In this document: positions 34,386-42,765 of the stretch, piece after piece
Layout of the letters: every line of letters begins with the position of its first letter
Position numbering within the stretch: position 1 is the first letter of the stretch
The notes under the pieces: model-generated
Seen by the model: the letters and a program-made list of their open reading frames with translations, nothing else
Database searches by the model: none
What the model was told of the DNA's origin: nothing
Made by a program: the position numbers and the translations under genes
Origin: Novosphingobium sp.
GTDB lineage: Bacteria; Pseudomonadota; Alphaproteobacteria; Sphingomonadales; Sphingomonadaceae
Assembly: GCF_027489515.1 (NCBI RefSeq)
Contig: NZ_JAIXZS010000070.1
Span: 1-64,000, forward strand
Direction of reading: 5' to 3'
Length of the DNA: 64,000 bases

Positions 34386-35153
34386 ATGGATCTCGGATTG
34401 AAGGACAAAGTGGTGCTGGTCACTGCGGGAAGCCAGGGCATCGGCCTTGCCACCGCGCAGGGCTATCACCGCGAGGGCGCGCGGGTCGCAATCTGCGCCC
34501 GCAATGCCGACAAGCTCGCCGCCGCCGCTGCAACGATGCCCGGCTGCCTTGCGCTGCAGGCCGACGTTACCGACGCGGACCAGATCGAGGCGATGACGCG
34601 CGAAGTGGCGGCAAGGCTGGGGCCGGTCGATGTGCTGGTGGTCAATGCCGGCGGGCCCCCGCCCGGCCTCTTCGCGGATCTCGACGATGCCGCGTGGCTG
34701 GCGGCGACCAATCTCACGCTGATGTCCGCCGTGCGCATGACACGCGCGGTCCTGCCCGCGATGCGCGAGCGGCGCTGGGGCCGCATCGTCGTCATTTCCT
34801 CGGTCGGCGTGAAGCAGCCAGTGCCGAACCTGACCTTGTCGAACAGCGTGCGCATGGCCGTGCTCGGCTGGGCGAAGACACTCGCGCAACAGGTCGCAGC
34901 GGACAACGTGCTCGTCAACACGGTCTGCCCGGGCTTCACGCGCACTGCCCGGATCGAGCAGATTCTCGGGCCTGCAACCGGCGACGGGCCGAGCCCCGCC
35001 GAAGCCGCGATGGCCGCGCAGATTCCGCTCGGCCGCATTGCCGAAGCCGAGGAGATCGCCGGCCTTGCCGTGTTCCTCGGGTCCGAAGTTGCCAGCTACA
35101 TGACCGGTACGGCCATCGCGGTGGATGGCGGCTCGGCACGAGGATATGCCTGA
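34386..35153 (+). CDS. SDR-family protein lacking the catalytic Tyr
   Basis: A 255-residue short-chain dehydrogenase fold. The cofactor motif TAGSQGIG (13-20) and the NAG strand (VVNAGG, 85-90) are present, as is Ser139 of the active site. Where the usual YxxxK motif should be, the sequence reads LTLSNSVRMA (149-158), so Tyr and Lys are replaced. This LSNS/LSNA form recurs in a known SDR subgroup. It may catalyse by another route or only bind cofactor. The AAGGAG upstream supports the start. It ends one base before the metal-dependent hydrolase gene, so the two form an operon within the island. Confidence 0.85.
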   Translation: MDLGLKDKVVLVTAGSQGIGLATAQGYHREGARVAICARNADKLAAAAATMPGCLALQADVTDADQIEAMTREVAARLGPVDVLVVNAGGPPPGLFADLDDAAWLAATNLTLMSAVRMTRAVLPAMRERRWGRIVVISSVGVKQPVPNLTLSNSVRMAVLGWAKTLAQQVAADNVLVNTVCPGFTRTARIEQILGPATGDGPSPAEAAMAAQIPLGRIAEAEEIAGLAVFLGSEVASYMTGTAIAVDGGSARGYA

Positions 35154-35154
35154 G

Positions 35155-36144
35155 ATGAGCCTGGCAAGCGCCCGCGTTATCGATATCCACGCCCACGCTG
35201 TGATCGAGGAGACGTTCGGAACGGCTGGCCGGTTCGGCCCGGAGCTGTACGACGACGCGGGCGTGCCGGTGTTCCGCATCGGCGACTACCGCTTGCGCGG
35301 CGTGCGCTATCGCGGCAGCGCCTTCATGGACGCGGATCTGCGGATTGCCGCGATGGACCGCATCGGCATCGACTGGCAATTGCTCTCACCCAACCCGCTG
35401 ACCTACTTCCATTTCATCCCGGCAGCGGAAGCGGTGGCCTTCTGCCGCACGCACAACGATGCGCTTGCCGCCGTTGTCGCGCGCTATCCGGAGCGGCTCG
35501 GCGCGGCGGCGGCCCTGCCCATGCAGGATATCGATGCGGCGATTGCCGAACTGCGCCGGGCGGTGAACGAGCTTGGCTTCCGCGCGGCCTACATCGGCAC
35601 GGACATGCCCCAGGGCCTTGCCGATCCGGACATGGACCGGTTCTACGAAGCCGTCGCCGCGCTCGATGTACCGCTGTTCATCCATCCGGCCTCGGCAGGT
35701 ATCGATGGCCCTCCGGGGCCTGCCGCCTTCACCCGGTTCGAACTCGATATCACGCTCGGCTTCGCAATGCAGGAGACGGCGGCGCTGGCCACGCTGGTGT
35801 TTGGCGGCGTACTCCATCGCCACCCCGATCTCGATGTGTGCATCAGCCATGGCGGCGGGGCGCTGGCGCTCGTCTGGGGGCGCCTGCGCCATGCCGCCCA
35901 CAAGCGGCAGTGGGTGCCGGAATACCTGCGCGACGAAGGCCAGTTCGAGGCCGCGCTGCGCCGCATCTGGTTCGACATTCACATGCACGATGACCTTTCG
36001 CTGGACCTTCTGATCCAGCGCGTCGGGCGTGATCGCCTTGTCTATGGCACAAACTTTGCCGGGTGGGATGCCCCGCAGCGCGCCGAGACGCACGGGATGG
36101 AAACCCTGCTGGCGGACAACGCCCGCCGCCTGCTGCGCGCCTGA
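35155..36144 (+). CDS. Metal-dependent hydrolase/decarboxylase (amidohydrolase_2, ACMSD-like)
   Basis: A 329-residue TIM-barrel protein of the amidohydrolase_2 family, whose best-known member is aminocarboxymuconate-semialdehyde decarboxylase. Metal ligands seen are His12 and His14 (IDIHAHA), His177 (IHPAS) and candidate His232 (SHGGG). The last conserved Asp, usually in a G-T-D or G-S-D motif, is Asn here (YGTN, Asn300). ATG at 35155 sits one base after the SDR stop. Relatives decarboxylate or hydrolyse ring-cleavage products and hydroxybenzoates, which would fit downstream of P450 and Mo-hydroxylase steps (inference). It converges on another SDR gene with a two-base gap. Confidence 0.85.
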   Translation: MSLASARVIDIHAHAVIEETFGTAGRFGPELYDDAGVPVFRIGDYRLRGVRYRGSAFMDADLRIAAMDRIGIDWQLLSPNPLTYFHFIPAAEAVAFCRTHNDALAAVVARYPERLGAAAALPMQDIDAAIAELRRAVNELGFRAAYIGTDMPQGLADPDMDRFYEAVAALDVPLFIHPASAGIDGPPGPAAFTRFELDITLGFAMQETAALATLVFGGVLHRHPDLDVCISHGGGALALVWGRLRHAAHKRQWVPEYLRDEGQFEAALRRIWFDIHMHDDLSLDLLIQRVGRDRLVYGTNFAGWDAPQRAETHGMETLLADNARRLLRA

Positions 36145-36146
36145 CC

Positions 36147-36899
36147 CTAGCCGCGCGAGGTGCCGAGCCCGAGGCCGCCGTCCACATCGAGGATCGCGCC
36201 GGTCACCCAACTGGCGCCGATCAGGTATTCCGCCGCCTCTGCCACGTCTGCGCCCTCGCCCAGCCGGTCGATGGCCTGAAGCGAAGCCATGTCGCGATAG
36301 CGCTGCGCCGCCTCCGCCTCGCTCAGCAATCCGGCGCGGACATTGATCTCGGTGAGCACGCCGCCAGGCACGATGCAATTTACCCGAACCCCGCGGCTGC
36401 CCACTTCCGCCGCGAGAACCTGCGTCAGGGTCTGCAGCGCAGCTTTCGTTGCGGCATAGGGCGAAGCGCCGGGAAAGGCGCGGCGGGTGTGGCTGGAGCC
36501 AAAGAACAGCACCGAGCCTTTGCGGGCTTCAAGATGCGGCATCGCCAGCGAGGTCAGCATCATCGCGCCAACGACATTGCTGTGGAACAGTCCTAGGAGC
36601 TGCGCCTCATCAAGATCGGCAATGGCGGTGCGGTACATGTTGCCGGCATTGTTGACGAGCACGTCGAGCCCGCCGCCCTTTGCGACAGCAGCCGCGATCA
36701 TCGCTTCCCGGTCGGCTGCGACCGTGACATCGCCGACAACCCCACCGCAGCCGATCTCGCCGCACAGCGCCTCGATCCGGTCGGCGCGCCTGCCGCTGAT
36801 GGTGACGGTAGCGCCCCGGCTGGCGAAATGGCGCGCCATCGCCTCACCCAACCCGGAGCCGCCGCCGGTAATCAGGATGCTCTTGCCCTCAAGCGTCAT
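36147..36899 (-). CDS. SDR-family oxidoreductase
   Basis: A 250-residue classical short-chain dehydrogenase: cofactor motif ITGGGSGLG near the N terminus, NNAG in the middle, Ser followed by the active YAATK motif, and the C-terminal GAILDVDGG. Complete catalytic residues point to NAD(P)-dependent alcohol/ketone conversion. ATG at 36899 overlaps the ThuA-like gene by 11 bases. It is the last gene of the six-gene operon that begins with an amidohydrolase at 42077. The substrate is unknown. Confidence 0.9.
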   Translation of the reverse strand: MTLEGKSILITGGGSGLGEAMARHFASRGATVTISGRRADRIEALCGEIGCGGVVGDVTVAADREAMIAAAVAKGGGLDVLVNNAGNMYRTAIADLDEAQLLGLFHSNVVGAMMLTSLAMPHLEARKGSVLFFGSSHTRRAFPGASPYAATKAALQTLTQVLAAEVGSRGVRVNCIVPGGVLTEINVRAGLLSEAEAAQRYRDMASLQAIDRLGEGADVAEAAEYLIGASWVTGAILDVDGGLGLGTSRG

Positions 36900-37581
36900 G
36901 CACGGTCTCTCTTTCGCAAAGCCAGCCCAGCATGGCTTGCAGAATGGCGACATGCCCTGTTGTGCCCAGCGAGCGCTCGTCATGCCCCAGGGCATCGACC
37001 ACGATCCTGCCTGACCCGTGCCGCCGTCGCCACACGACAGGCTGAGCCCCCTCCCCGGCATCGGCGGTTGCCATGATCTCGCAGTCCGCCGCCGGATCGA
37101 GATGGTGATAGGCCTCGTCGACGGCCTCGAAGGGAACTGCGCCGGCCGCCAAGGGCTGCACCGTGATCGGCCCAAGCGGCGGATGATGCGAGCGGTCCCA
37201 GTTCCAGCCGCCGCCGAGCAGATCGAGCCAACCGGGCTGGTTGTCCCAGCAGATGACCGCCGTGTGCATGGCGAGGAGGCCGCCGCCGCGCGCCACATGG
37301 TCCGTCATCGCGGCGAGATGTTCGCTGCTCAGGCGGCCCGCCCAGAGCGGACGATCCGCCGCATAGCGCTCGAACTGGGTCATCGACCAGCGCAGGGCAT
37401 TGACGCCCAGAACATCGCGTCCCGGCTGCAACTGGCCCAGCGCGTCGGCCAGATCGGACGTGATCGTGACGGCAAGCCCGAAGCCGCGCGCAATGCTGGC
37501 GAGCGCCTCGCTCGACCTCGCAAAGGGATGGTTATAGCCGTCGCTGTAGAGGATCAGCCGCAGCGCACCGTCCCCGCTCAT
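36889..37581 (-). CDS. ThuA-like domain protein (class I glutamine amidotransferase fold)
   Basis: A 230-residue ThuA-like protein. Typical segments are GGGLLAMHTA, DEAYHHLDP and GRIVVDALGHDERSL. The fold resembles class I glutamine amidotransferases, but the nucleophile-elbow Cys is absent, as is usual in this family. ThuA proteins occur in sugar-utilisation operons; their reaction is poorly defined. It overlaps both neighbours (4 bases upstream, 11 downstream), so it belongs to the P450 operon, where a ThuA partner is unusual. It could act on a glycosylated or carbohydrate-like form of the substrate (inference). Confidence 0.8.
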   Translation of the reverse strand: MSGDGALRLILYSDGYNHPFARSSEALASIARGFGLAVTITSDLADALGQLQPGRDVLGVNALRWSMTQFERYAADRPLWAGRLSSEHLAAMTDHVARGGGLLAMHTAVICWDNQPGWLDLLGGGWNWDRSHHPPLGPITVQPLAAGAVPFEAVDEAYHHLDPAADCEIMATADAGEGAQPVVWRRRHGSGRIVVDALGHDERSLGTTGHVAILQAMLGWLCERETVHDA

Positions 37582-38306
37582 GTGCGGGGCAGGTTTTTCA
37601 GCACGGCATGGGTCACGCCGCCATCGACCACGAGGTCATGTCCGTTGATGTAACCGCCCTCGTCGCTATCGAGGAAGCATACGGCATTGGCGATATCCTC
37701 GGGCGTCCCCAGCCGGCCGAGCGGCACGCCGGCGGAGCGAGACGCGCGGACCTTTGGATCGGCGTAGATCGGGGCGGACATGCCGCCGTCGATGAAGCCG
37801 GGCGCGATGCTGTTGAAGCGCAGGCCGCTTGGCCCATACTCCATCGCGAACTGCCGCATCAGTTGCAGCACCGCGCTCTTGGTCGCAGGGTATGCGCCCG
37901 ATCCCGGCCCCGGCCCATAGGCATTGATCGAGGTTAGCGACACGACATGTCCGGAGCCGCGCGGCAGCATCCGCCGCACCGCCTCGCTGGTGACGGCAAA
38001 GACGCCCATCAGGTTCACTTCGACGACCCGGCGGAAGTCTGCGAGCGCAATGTCCGCCAGCGCGCCGAAGCGCACGATCCCCGCGTTGTTGACGACCAGA
38101 TCCGGCACTTCGCCGAGCGTATCGAACAGCGCCGTGACGGCACTGCCGTCCGAGACGTCGCACATATGCGCGGTCAGCCGGTCGGAAACCGCGACCGCTT
38201 CAATGCTGGCGTCGGCCACAGCGACCCGGTAGCCGCGTGCGAGCAAGGCCGAGGTAATGGCGGCACCGATGCCCGCCGCGCCGCCGGTGACGAGAGCAAG
38301 TTTCAT
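37578..38306 (-). CDS. SDR-family oxidoreductase
   Basis: A 242-residue short-chain dehydrogenase with ALVTGGAAGIG at the N terminus, NNAG, and the complete active motif YPATK (GAYPATKSAVLQ). The C terminus shows GHDLVVDGG. ATG at 38306 overlaps the P450 stop by ATGA; the longer open frame runs into the P450 gene and is rejected. It likely oxidises an alcohol produced by the P450s of the same operon. It is distinct from the SDR at 36147 and not an obvious recent copy. Confidence 0.9.
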   Translation of the reverse strand: MKLALVTGGAAGIGAAITSALLARGYRVAVADASIEAVAVSDRLTAHMCDVSDGSAVTALFDTLGEVPDLVVNNAGIVRFGALADIALADFRRVVEVNLMGVFAVTSEAVRRMLPRGSGHVVSLTSINAYGPGPGSGAYPATKSAVLQLMRQFAMEYGPSGLRFNSIAPGFIDGGMSAPIYADPKVRASRSAGVPLGRLGTPEDIANAVCFLDSDEGGYINGHDLVVDGGVTHAVLKNLPRT

Positions 38307-39514
38307 GAGGCGCCTTTCGCCGTGAAGCGAACCGGGAAGCGTCCCCAGTTCGGCCGGGATGTGTTCGTGTCGCGCTGCGGGGGATCGTGCGGTATCGTGC
38401 GCGCACCGCGGCGCAGCAGTTCGACCAGGATGAGCGTCACGATGCCGAGTTGGGCGTCGGCCGTATCCGTGCCGGGCCTCGCGGCGATCCCGCCATCGAG
38501 TTCGCGCCCGAGGCAGGTGTGAAGGCCAATGCCGAACGCGAGGCCGGAGCGCAGGACTGTGGCGGGAAGCGTACGCTCGGGCTCGAACCGATCGGCGTTC
38601 TCGCCAAAGATCGCGGCATCCCGGTTGGCCAGAAAGAGGTCCAGTTCCACGCGGTCCTGCGCCGCGACGGGACCGATCCCGGCCAATTGCATCGGGCACA
38701 TGGCGGTCCGCCATGCTTCCGGGCTTGCCGGGTGCAGGCGCAGCGATTCGTGGACGCAGTGCTGGACGAAGACCGGATCATCGAGGCGAGCCCAGCGATC
38801 TTCGTCTTCGTCCGCCCATTCGAGCACTTCCCACAGCGCATGCACCACTGCATTCGCGGTCGAATGCGCGCCAGCCTGCAAATAGAAGGCGATCTCGCGC
38901 AGGAGTTGATCCTCGCTGAGGCCGAGTTCATCGTTGCCGACGAGGAGCGTCATCAGCACATCGCGCGGCAGCTCGGCATCCGTGATGCTCCCGGTCTCGC
39001 GCTCGGCCAGCAGCGCCCGTCGGCGCGCCAGTGATGGCAGGAAGAAACGCTCACGCAGCTGAGCCTGAACCGCCGCCACTTCGGCGCTCACTTCGGCGTG
39101 ATCGCGGGTGCTGTGCACCAGCGTGGCGCCTTCGCCGAGCTTCCTGGTGATCGCGATCAGGTGCTCGGTCTCCTCGGCGCTGCGCGTGGGTCGGTCGATC
39201 CCGGCAAAATCGGCGGTGAGGTTGACCGTCAGCCGGTAGCCGATCTTGAGGAGATCGCCGCCGCCCGCCGCGAGATAGGGCGCGAGCGTTTCCGCCAGCG
39301 TGCGCGGGAAAACCTCCTTCTCGTAGTAATGGAAGAAGTTACGGCGGAAGACCCGCACTTCCACCGTGCGCCGCGCCGCGTGTTCCTCGCCGTGCAAGGT
39401 CAGCAGCACACCCTCCATCACCACCTTTCCCGCATCGTACAGCGCCTGACGAAGATCGCGATTGCGCAACGCAGCCTCGCAATCGCGGTATCCGGCGATG
39501 CGGTGCCGCCCCAT
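38303..39514 (-). CDS. Cytochrome P450 (first of an adjacent pair)
   Basis: A 403-residue soluble bacterial P450. The haem ligand is about Cys334 in FGIGLHTCLG, the I-helix oxygen-binding motif is QAGAHST, and the K-helix ExxR is ESLR. It hydroxylates a small hydrophobic molecule using electrons from a ferredoxin, but no ferredoxin or reductase gene is near. Its ATG overlaps the stop of the other P450 by one base. The two share segments such as LRQALYDE-type starts, HxxRR and PRDVLM, so they are related paralogues with different substrates or successive steps (inference). Confidence 0.92.
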   Translation of the reverse strand: MGRHRIAGYRDCEAALRNRDLRQALYDAGKVVMEGVLLTLHGEEHAARRTVEVRVFRRNFFHYYEKEVFPRTLAETLAPYLAAGGGDLLKIGYRLTVNLTADFAGIDRPTRSAEETEHLIAITRKLGEGATLVHSTRDHAEVSAEVAAVQAQLRERFFLPSLARRRALLAERETGSITDAELPRDVLMTLLVGNDELGLSEDQLLREIAFYLQAGAHSTANAVVHALWEVLEWADEDEDRWARLDDPVFVQHCVHESLRLHPASPEAWRTAMCPMQLAGIGPVAAQDRVELDLFLANRDAAIFGENADRFEPERTLPATVLRSGLAFGIGLHTCLGRELDGGIAARPGTDTADAQLGIVTLILVELLRRGARTIPHDPPQRDTNTSRPNWGRFPVRFTAKGAS

Positions 39515-40734
39515 CAGATGACCGCTCGCGCCGGGTCGAACAGGATCGGATAGGTGGCCCAGGAAATGCGGGTGATCCCCTTGTCGAGCTGCGCCGGGGC
39601 GGCGGGATCGGGGCGGACGCCGCGCTTGAGCAGCGCTTGCACGATAAGGGGCACGGTGCCGAACTGGTGATCCGCCGGATCGCTGCCCGGTTTCGGCTCC
39701 ACGCCGATGGCAAGATTGCGGCCAAGGCAGGCATGCGCGCCGAGCCCCATCGAGATGCCGTGGGGAAACGCGGGCCCTGCCACTGTCCGATGCGGATTGA
39801 AACGATCCGCGTCCTCGCCGAAAATCGCCGTCTCCCGGTTGGCGGTGCGCAGATCGACGACGATCACATCGCCCGGCTGCGCCTCAGTGCCATTGGCGAG
39901 TGCCAGCGGACAGGTGGTGCGTCGCTTGGAAACCGGGCTCGAGGGATGGAGCCTGACGCTCTCGAACACGCATTGCTGAATGAAGAAGGGATCATCGCGC
40001 AGTCGGGCAGCGTCTTCAGGATGGGTGTCGATCCAGCACAGGATTTCGTGGACGGCGTGGGTCAGCGAATGGATCGTCGTATGCGCGCCGGCCATCGTGA
40101 AGAAGATGCCCTCTTGCAGGAACTCCTGCTCGGTCATCCCGAGCGCATCCTCGCCGGAGACCAGCGCCATCAGCACGTCGCGCGGCAGTGCGTCGGATGA
40201 TAGCTCGCCCGCTTCCACCTGCGACCTCAGTGCCCGCCGCCGCGCCAGCGATGGCGCCAGAAACTGCGCGCTGAATTCGGCCATGGCCGCCTCGATCCGA
40301 GCGCGCTTTTCCGGGCGGTCCTCGGGCGGGGATTGGCCCAGCGCGGGCGCAAGGCTGAATTCCTTGAGCAGACGGAGCAGCTCCGCCGTCTCCTCGGGCG
40401 TGCGCTTCACCCGGTCGATCCCGGTGAAATCGACCGTCAGGTTCATCATGATCCGGTAGCCGATGTCGACAAGGTTGCCGCGCCCCGCTTCCAGAAAGGG
40501 CTGCAGCGTCTCGTCAAGCGTGTGCGGCAGGATGTTGCGCTCGTATTCGACGAAGACGTTCTTGCGGAACACGGTCGCCTCGACATTGCGGCGCGCCCGG
40601 TGCTCGCTTCCATGCAGATTGACGAGGCACCGCTCCATCAGCAGTGCGGCTTCATCGTAAAGCGCCTGCCGCAGCTCCGTCTGGCGCAGCGTGCGCGAGC
40701 AGGCCTCGAAGCCCGTGATGACGTGCTCTGTCAC
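39514..40734 (-). CDS. Cytochrome P450 (second of the pair) with altered haem-loop motif
   Basis: A 406-residue P450 related to its neighbour. The haem Cys is about Cys336 in MGLGAHACLG; the position usually held by Phe, seven residues before the Cys, is Met329. The I-helix motif MAGAHTT and the ExxR (ESVR) are normal. The start is GTG at 40734, overlapping the amidohydrolase stop as GTGA; the long open frame upstream is a shadow of that gene. Loss of the Phe, which packs on the haem-thiolate and tunes redox potential in studied P450s, may alter its chemistry (inference). Confidence 0.9.
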   Translation of the reverse strand: MTEHVITGFEACSRTLRQTELRQALYDEAALLMERCLVNLHGSEHRARRNVEATVFRKNVFVEYERNILPHTLDETLQPFLEAGRGNLVDIGYRIMMNLTVDFTGIDRVKRTPEETAELLRLLKEFSLAPALGQSPPEDRPEKRARIEAAMAEFSAQFLAPSLARRRALRSQVEAGELSSDALPRDVLMALVSGEDALGMTEQEFLQEGIFFTMAGAHTTIHSLTHAVHEILCWIDTHPEDAARLRDDPFFIQQCVFESVRLHPSSPVSKRRTTCPLALANGTEAQPGDVIVVDLRTANRETAIFGEDADRFNPHRTVAGPAFPHGISMGLGAHACLGRNLAIGVEPKPGSDPADHQFGTVPLIVQALLKRGVRPDPAAPAQLDKGITRISWATYPILFDPARAVI

Positions 40735-42077
40735 GGCTTCGGAGCCCACAGGCCCGTCGCGCGCCGCGTCGCGGCTGTGGTCGAATAGTTGGAAACCCGC
40801 CAGGATGGGGGATCGCGCCGTTCCGGCAGCGGCCGGGCGAGATCGACGGCGCGGCCGCAGTGGAACACATGCCGCATGGCGCCTTCGCGGCCCAGCAGCG
40901 TGACATCGCCGGTCACATCGCCTTCGACCACAATCACATCCGCGTCCTTGCCCGGCTCCAGACTGCCGGTGCAATGGTCGAGCTTGAGCGCGCGCGCACC
41001 CTCCAGCGTCGCGCAAGACAGCGCCTGCAGCGGCGTCAGTCCGAGGTTTTCGACAAGGATCTGCAGTTCGCGCCAGTGCCATTCGCCATAGGGCGTGATC
41101 GAAAAGCCGCTTTCGGTCCCGCAGACGATCGGCACACCCGCATCGAAGGCCTGCCGCAACTGCTGGCTGCTCTCCTCGATCTCCTTGGCGAACAGGTCCT
41201 GCAGATAAGAGCTCGCGCCGATCCTGGCGCCATGATCGGCCAGCACGGCCTGAAAGGTCAGCGTGGGCACGATCGGCACCCGCGCATCGCAAACGGCGCG
41301 CAGCGCGGCGTCGTCCATGTAGGTGGCGTGGAGGATCATGTCGAAGCCCGCCGTGGCCGCATCGCGGGTGCTCGAAGCGTTACGGCAATGCCCCACGATG
41401 GGGAGCCCCACCTCGTGCGCGGTGTCGGCCGCCAGTCTCAGCTCGTCCAGCGTCCAGACCTGGATTTCGCCTTCCTGCCTCTGGCGCGGGATGAGGCCAG
41501 TGACGTGGATCTTGATCCAGTCCGCCCCCCGTTTGGCCTGGCGGCGGATCTCGGTGACGATCTCGTCCCGCGTCCGCGTGACCTTGAGATAGCCGATGCT
41601 GCCTTCGTCCGGCACGAGCAGCCCAGCCGTCCCGCCCACGGAAGTGAACAGCGCGTTGCCCCCGCAGCGCATGCGCGGGCCTTCGGTCACGCCGCATTCG
41701 ATGGCATCGCGCAGATCGAGCGACACGTCGAAGATCGTGTCGGCGTCGAACATTGTCGTCACCCCGGCGCGCAGCACTTTCTGCACATTGTAGGCGGCAA
41801 TGATCGCGGCAAGGCCTTCGCGGCGGTGGAAGAACAACTCGTCGTTGCTGAACGGCTCATCGAAGCTGATGTGGCAATGCGCGTCGACGAGCCCCGGCAT
41901 GACCGTGGCGCCTGAGGCGTCGATCCGCCTGACGGCCTTTTCCTCGGCAAGGCGCAGTGCCTCAGACCCGATGCCAAGGATCGTGGTGCCGAACAGGACC
42001 GGCATGATTGCAGCCGGACTGCCGCTTCCATCGAAGACGAGCCCGTTTTCGATCAGGGTGAGATCAGTATCCTGCAA
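40731..42077 (-). CDS. Amidohydrolase-family protein (imidazolonepropionase/prolidase-like)
   Basis: A 448-residue amidohydrolase. It has a beta-sandwich flank and a barrel with metal-binding His67 and His69 (DAHCHIS), a Lys189 likely to be the carboxylated bridge (WIKIHVTG), His230 (VGHCRN) and His250 (ILHATY). The last conserved metal-site acid, normally Asp in GTD, is Glu322 here (CGTESG). It should hydrolyse a cyclic or linear amide, lactam or carbamate. It is the first gene of the operon amidohydrolase - P450 - P450 - SDR - ThuA - SDR, and palindromic site B lies 34 bases upstream of its ATG. Confidence 0.88.
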   Translation of the reverse strand: MQDTDLTLIENGLVFDGSGSPAAIMPVLFGTTILGIGSEALRLAEEKAVRRIDASGATVMPGLVDAHCHISFDEPFSNDELFFHRREGLAAIIAAYNVQKVLRAGVTTMFDADTIFDVSLDLRDAIECGVTEGPRMRCGGNALFTSVGGTAGLLVPDEGSIGYLKVTRTRDEIVTEIRRQAKRGADWIKIHVTGLIPRQRQEGEIQVWTLDELRLAADTAHEVGLPIVGHCRNASSTRDAATAGFDMILHATYMDDAALRAVCDARVPIVPTLTFQAVLADHGARIGASSYLQDLFAKEIEESSQQLRQAFDAGVPIVCGTESGFSITPYGEWHWRELQILVENLGLTPLQALSCATLEGARALKLDHCTGSLEPGKDADVIVVEGDVTGDVTLLGREGAMRHVFHCGRAVDLARPLPERRDPPSWRVSNYSTTAATRRATGLWAPKP

Positions 42078-42110
42078 GGGCCCTCTCGCTTGTCATTCTC
42101 CCGCCGCCCT

Positions 42111-42134
42111 ATTTACATCGATTTCGATATAAAT
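42111..42134. promoter_or_regulatory. Regulator site B (24-base near-perfect palindrome)
   Basis: ATTTA-C-ATCGA-TT-TCGAT-A-TAAAT is symmetrical in all but one base pair. It lies 34 bases before the amidohydrolase start and 31 bases after the coxG-like stop, the only sizeable gap in this part of the island. The core is identical to site A. Expected role: operator for the amidohydrolase/P450 operon. Confidence 0.7.
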
Positions 42135-42165
42135 GGCAACGCGGCTGCTGTAAGACGGGGCGCTG

Positions 42166-42747
42166 CTAGCGCAGGAAAACCACCGCAGCAGCGGCGACGA
42201 TGATCGCGATCACGGCTGGCATGAGCCACGAAGACACGCCCGAGGACGGCCCGGCTGGTGGCGACATGTCCTGCGAAGGCTCTGCCGCCAGCGAGGCATC
42301 CGGCTCCATCGCGGCGACCGCGGCTGCAAACTTGCCGAAGAAATCATCCGCCATCGACTTGGCGGTTCCTTCGACAAGGCGAGCGCCCATCTGCGCCAGT
42401 TTGCCGCCGATCTGCGTATCCGCCACGTACGTCAGTTCGGTGCCGCCATCGCGCGCGGCAAGCGTGACGAGCGCGCCGCCCTTGGCAAAGCCCGCAACCC
42501 CGCCCTGCCCCTCGAACTGCATCCGGCACGAACGCGGCGGGTCCAGCTCGGTCTGGCGCATCGTACCCGAGAAGCGCGCGCTGACCGGGCCAATCTTGGC
42601 AGCAACCTTGCCGGTGAACTCGGTCTCGGCAGTCCGCTCCAGCGCTTCGCAGCCCTTGAGGCAGGACTTCAGCACCTCGGTATCGTTAAGCGCCGTCCAG
42701 GCCGTTTCGGGCGAGCAGGGCAGCAGGTAGGAACCGGTAAATTCCAT
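42166..42747 (-). CDS. CoxG-like SRPBCC protein with C-terminal membrane anchor
   Basis: A 193-residue protein of the CoxG family (START-like fold), beginning MEFTGSYLLPCSPETAWTAL and including PVSARFSGTM and GGKLAQMGARLVEG. Residues about 172-192 form a single C-terminal membrane helix after a Pro/Ser-rich linker. CoxG recruits the carbon monoxide dehydrogenase to the membrane; here it follows genes for a different Mo hydroxylase and probably does the same for it. It starts 18 bases after the FAD-subunit stop and is last in that operon. Confidence 0.88.
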   Translation of the reverse strand: MEFTGSYLLPCSPETAWTALNDTEVLKSCLKGCEALERTAETEFTGKVAAKIGPVSARFSGTMRQTELDPPRSCRMQFEGQGGVAGFAKGGALVTLAARDGGTELTYVADTQIGGKLAQMGARLVEGTAKSMADDFFGKFAAAVAAMEPDASLAAEPSQDMSPPAGPSSGVSSWLMPAVIAIIVAAAAVVFLR

Positions 42748-42765
42748 TGTAAACGTGTTCCGCTT

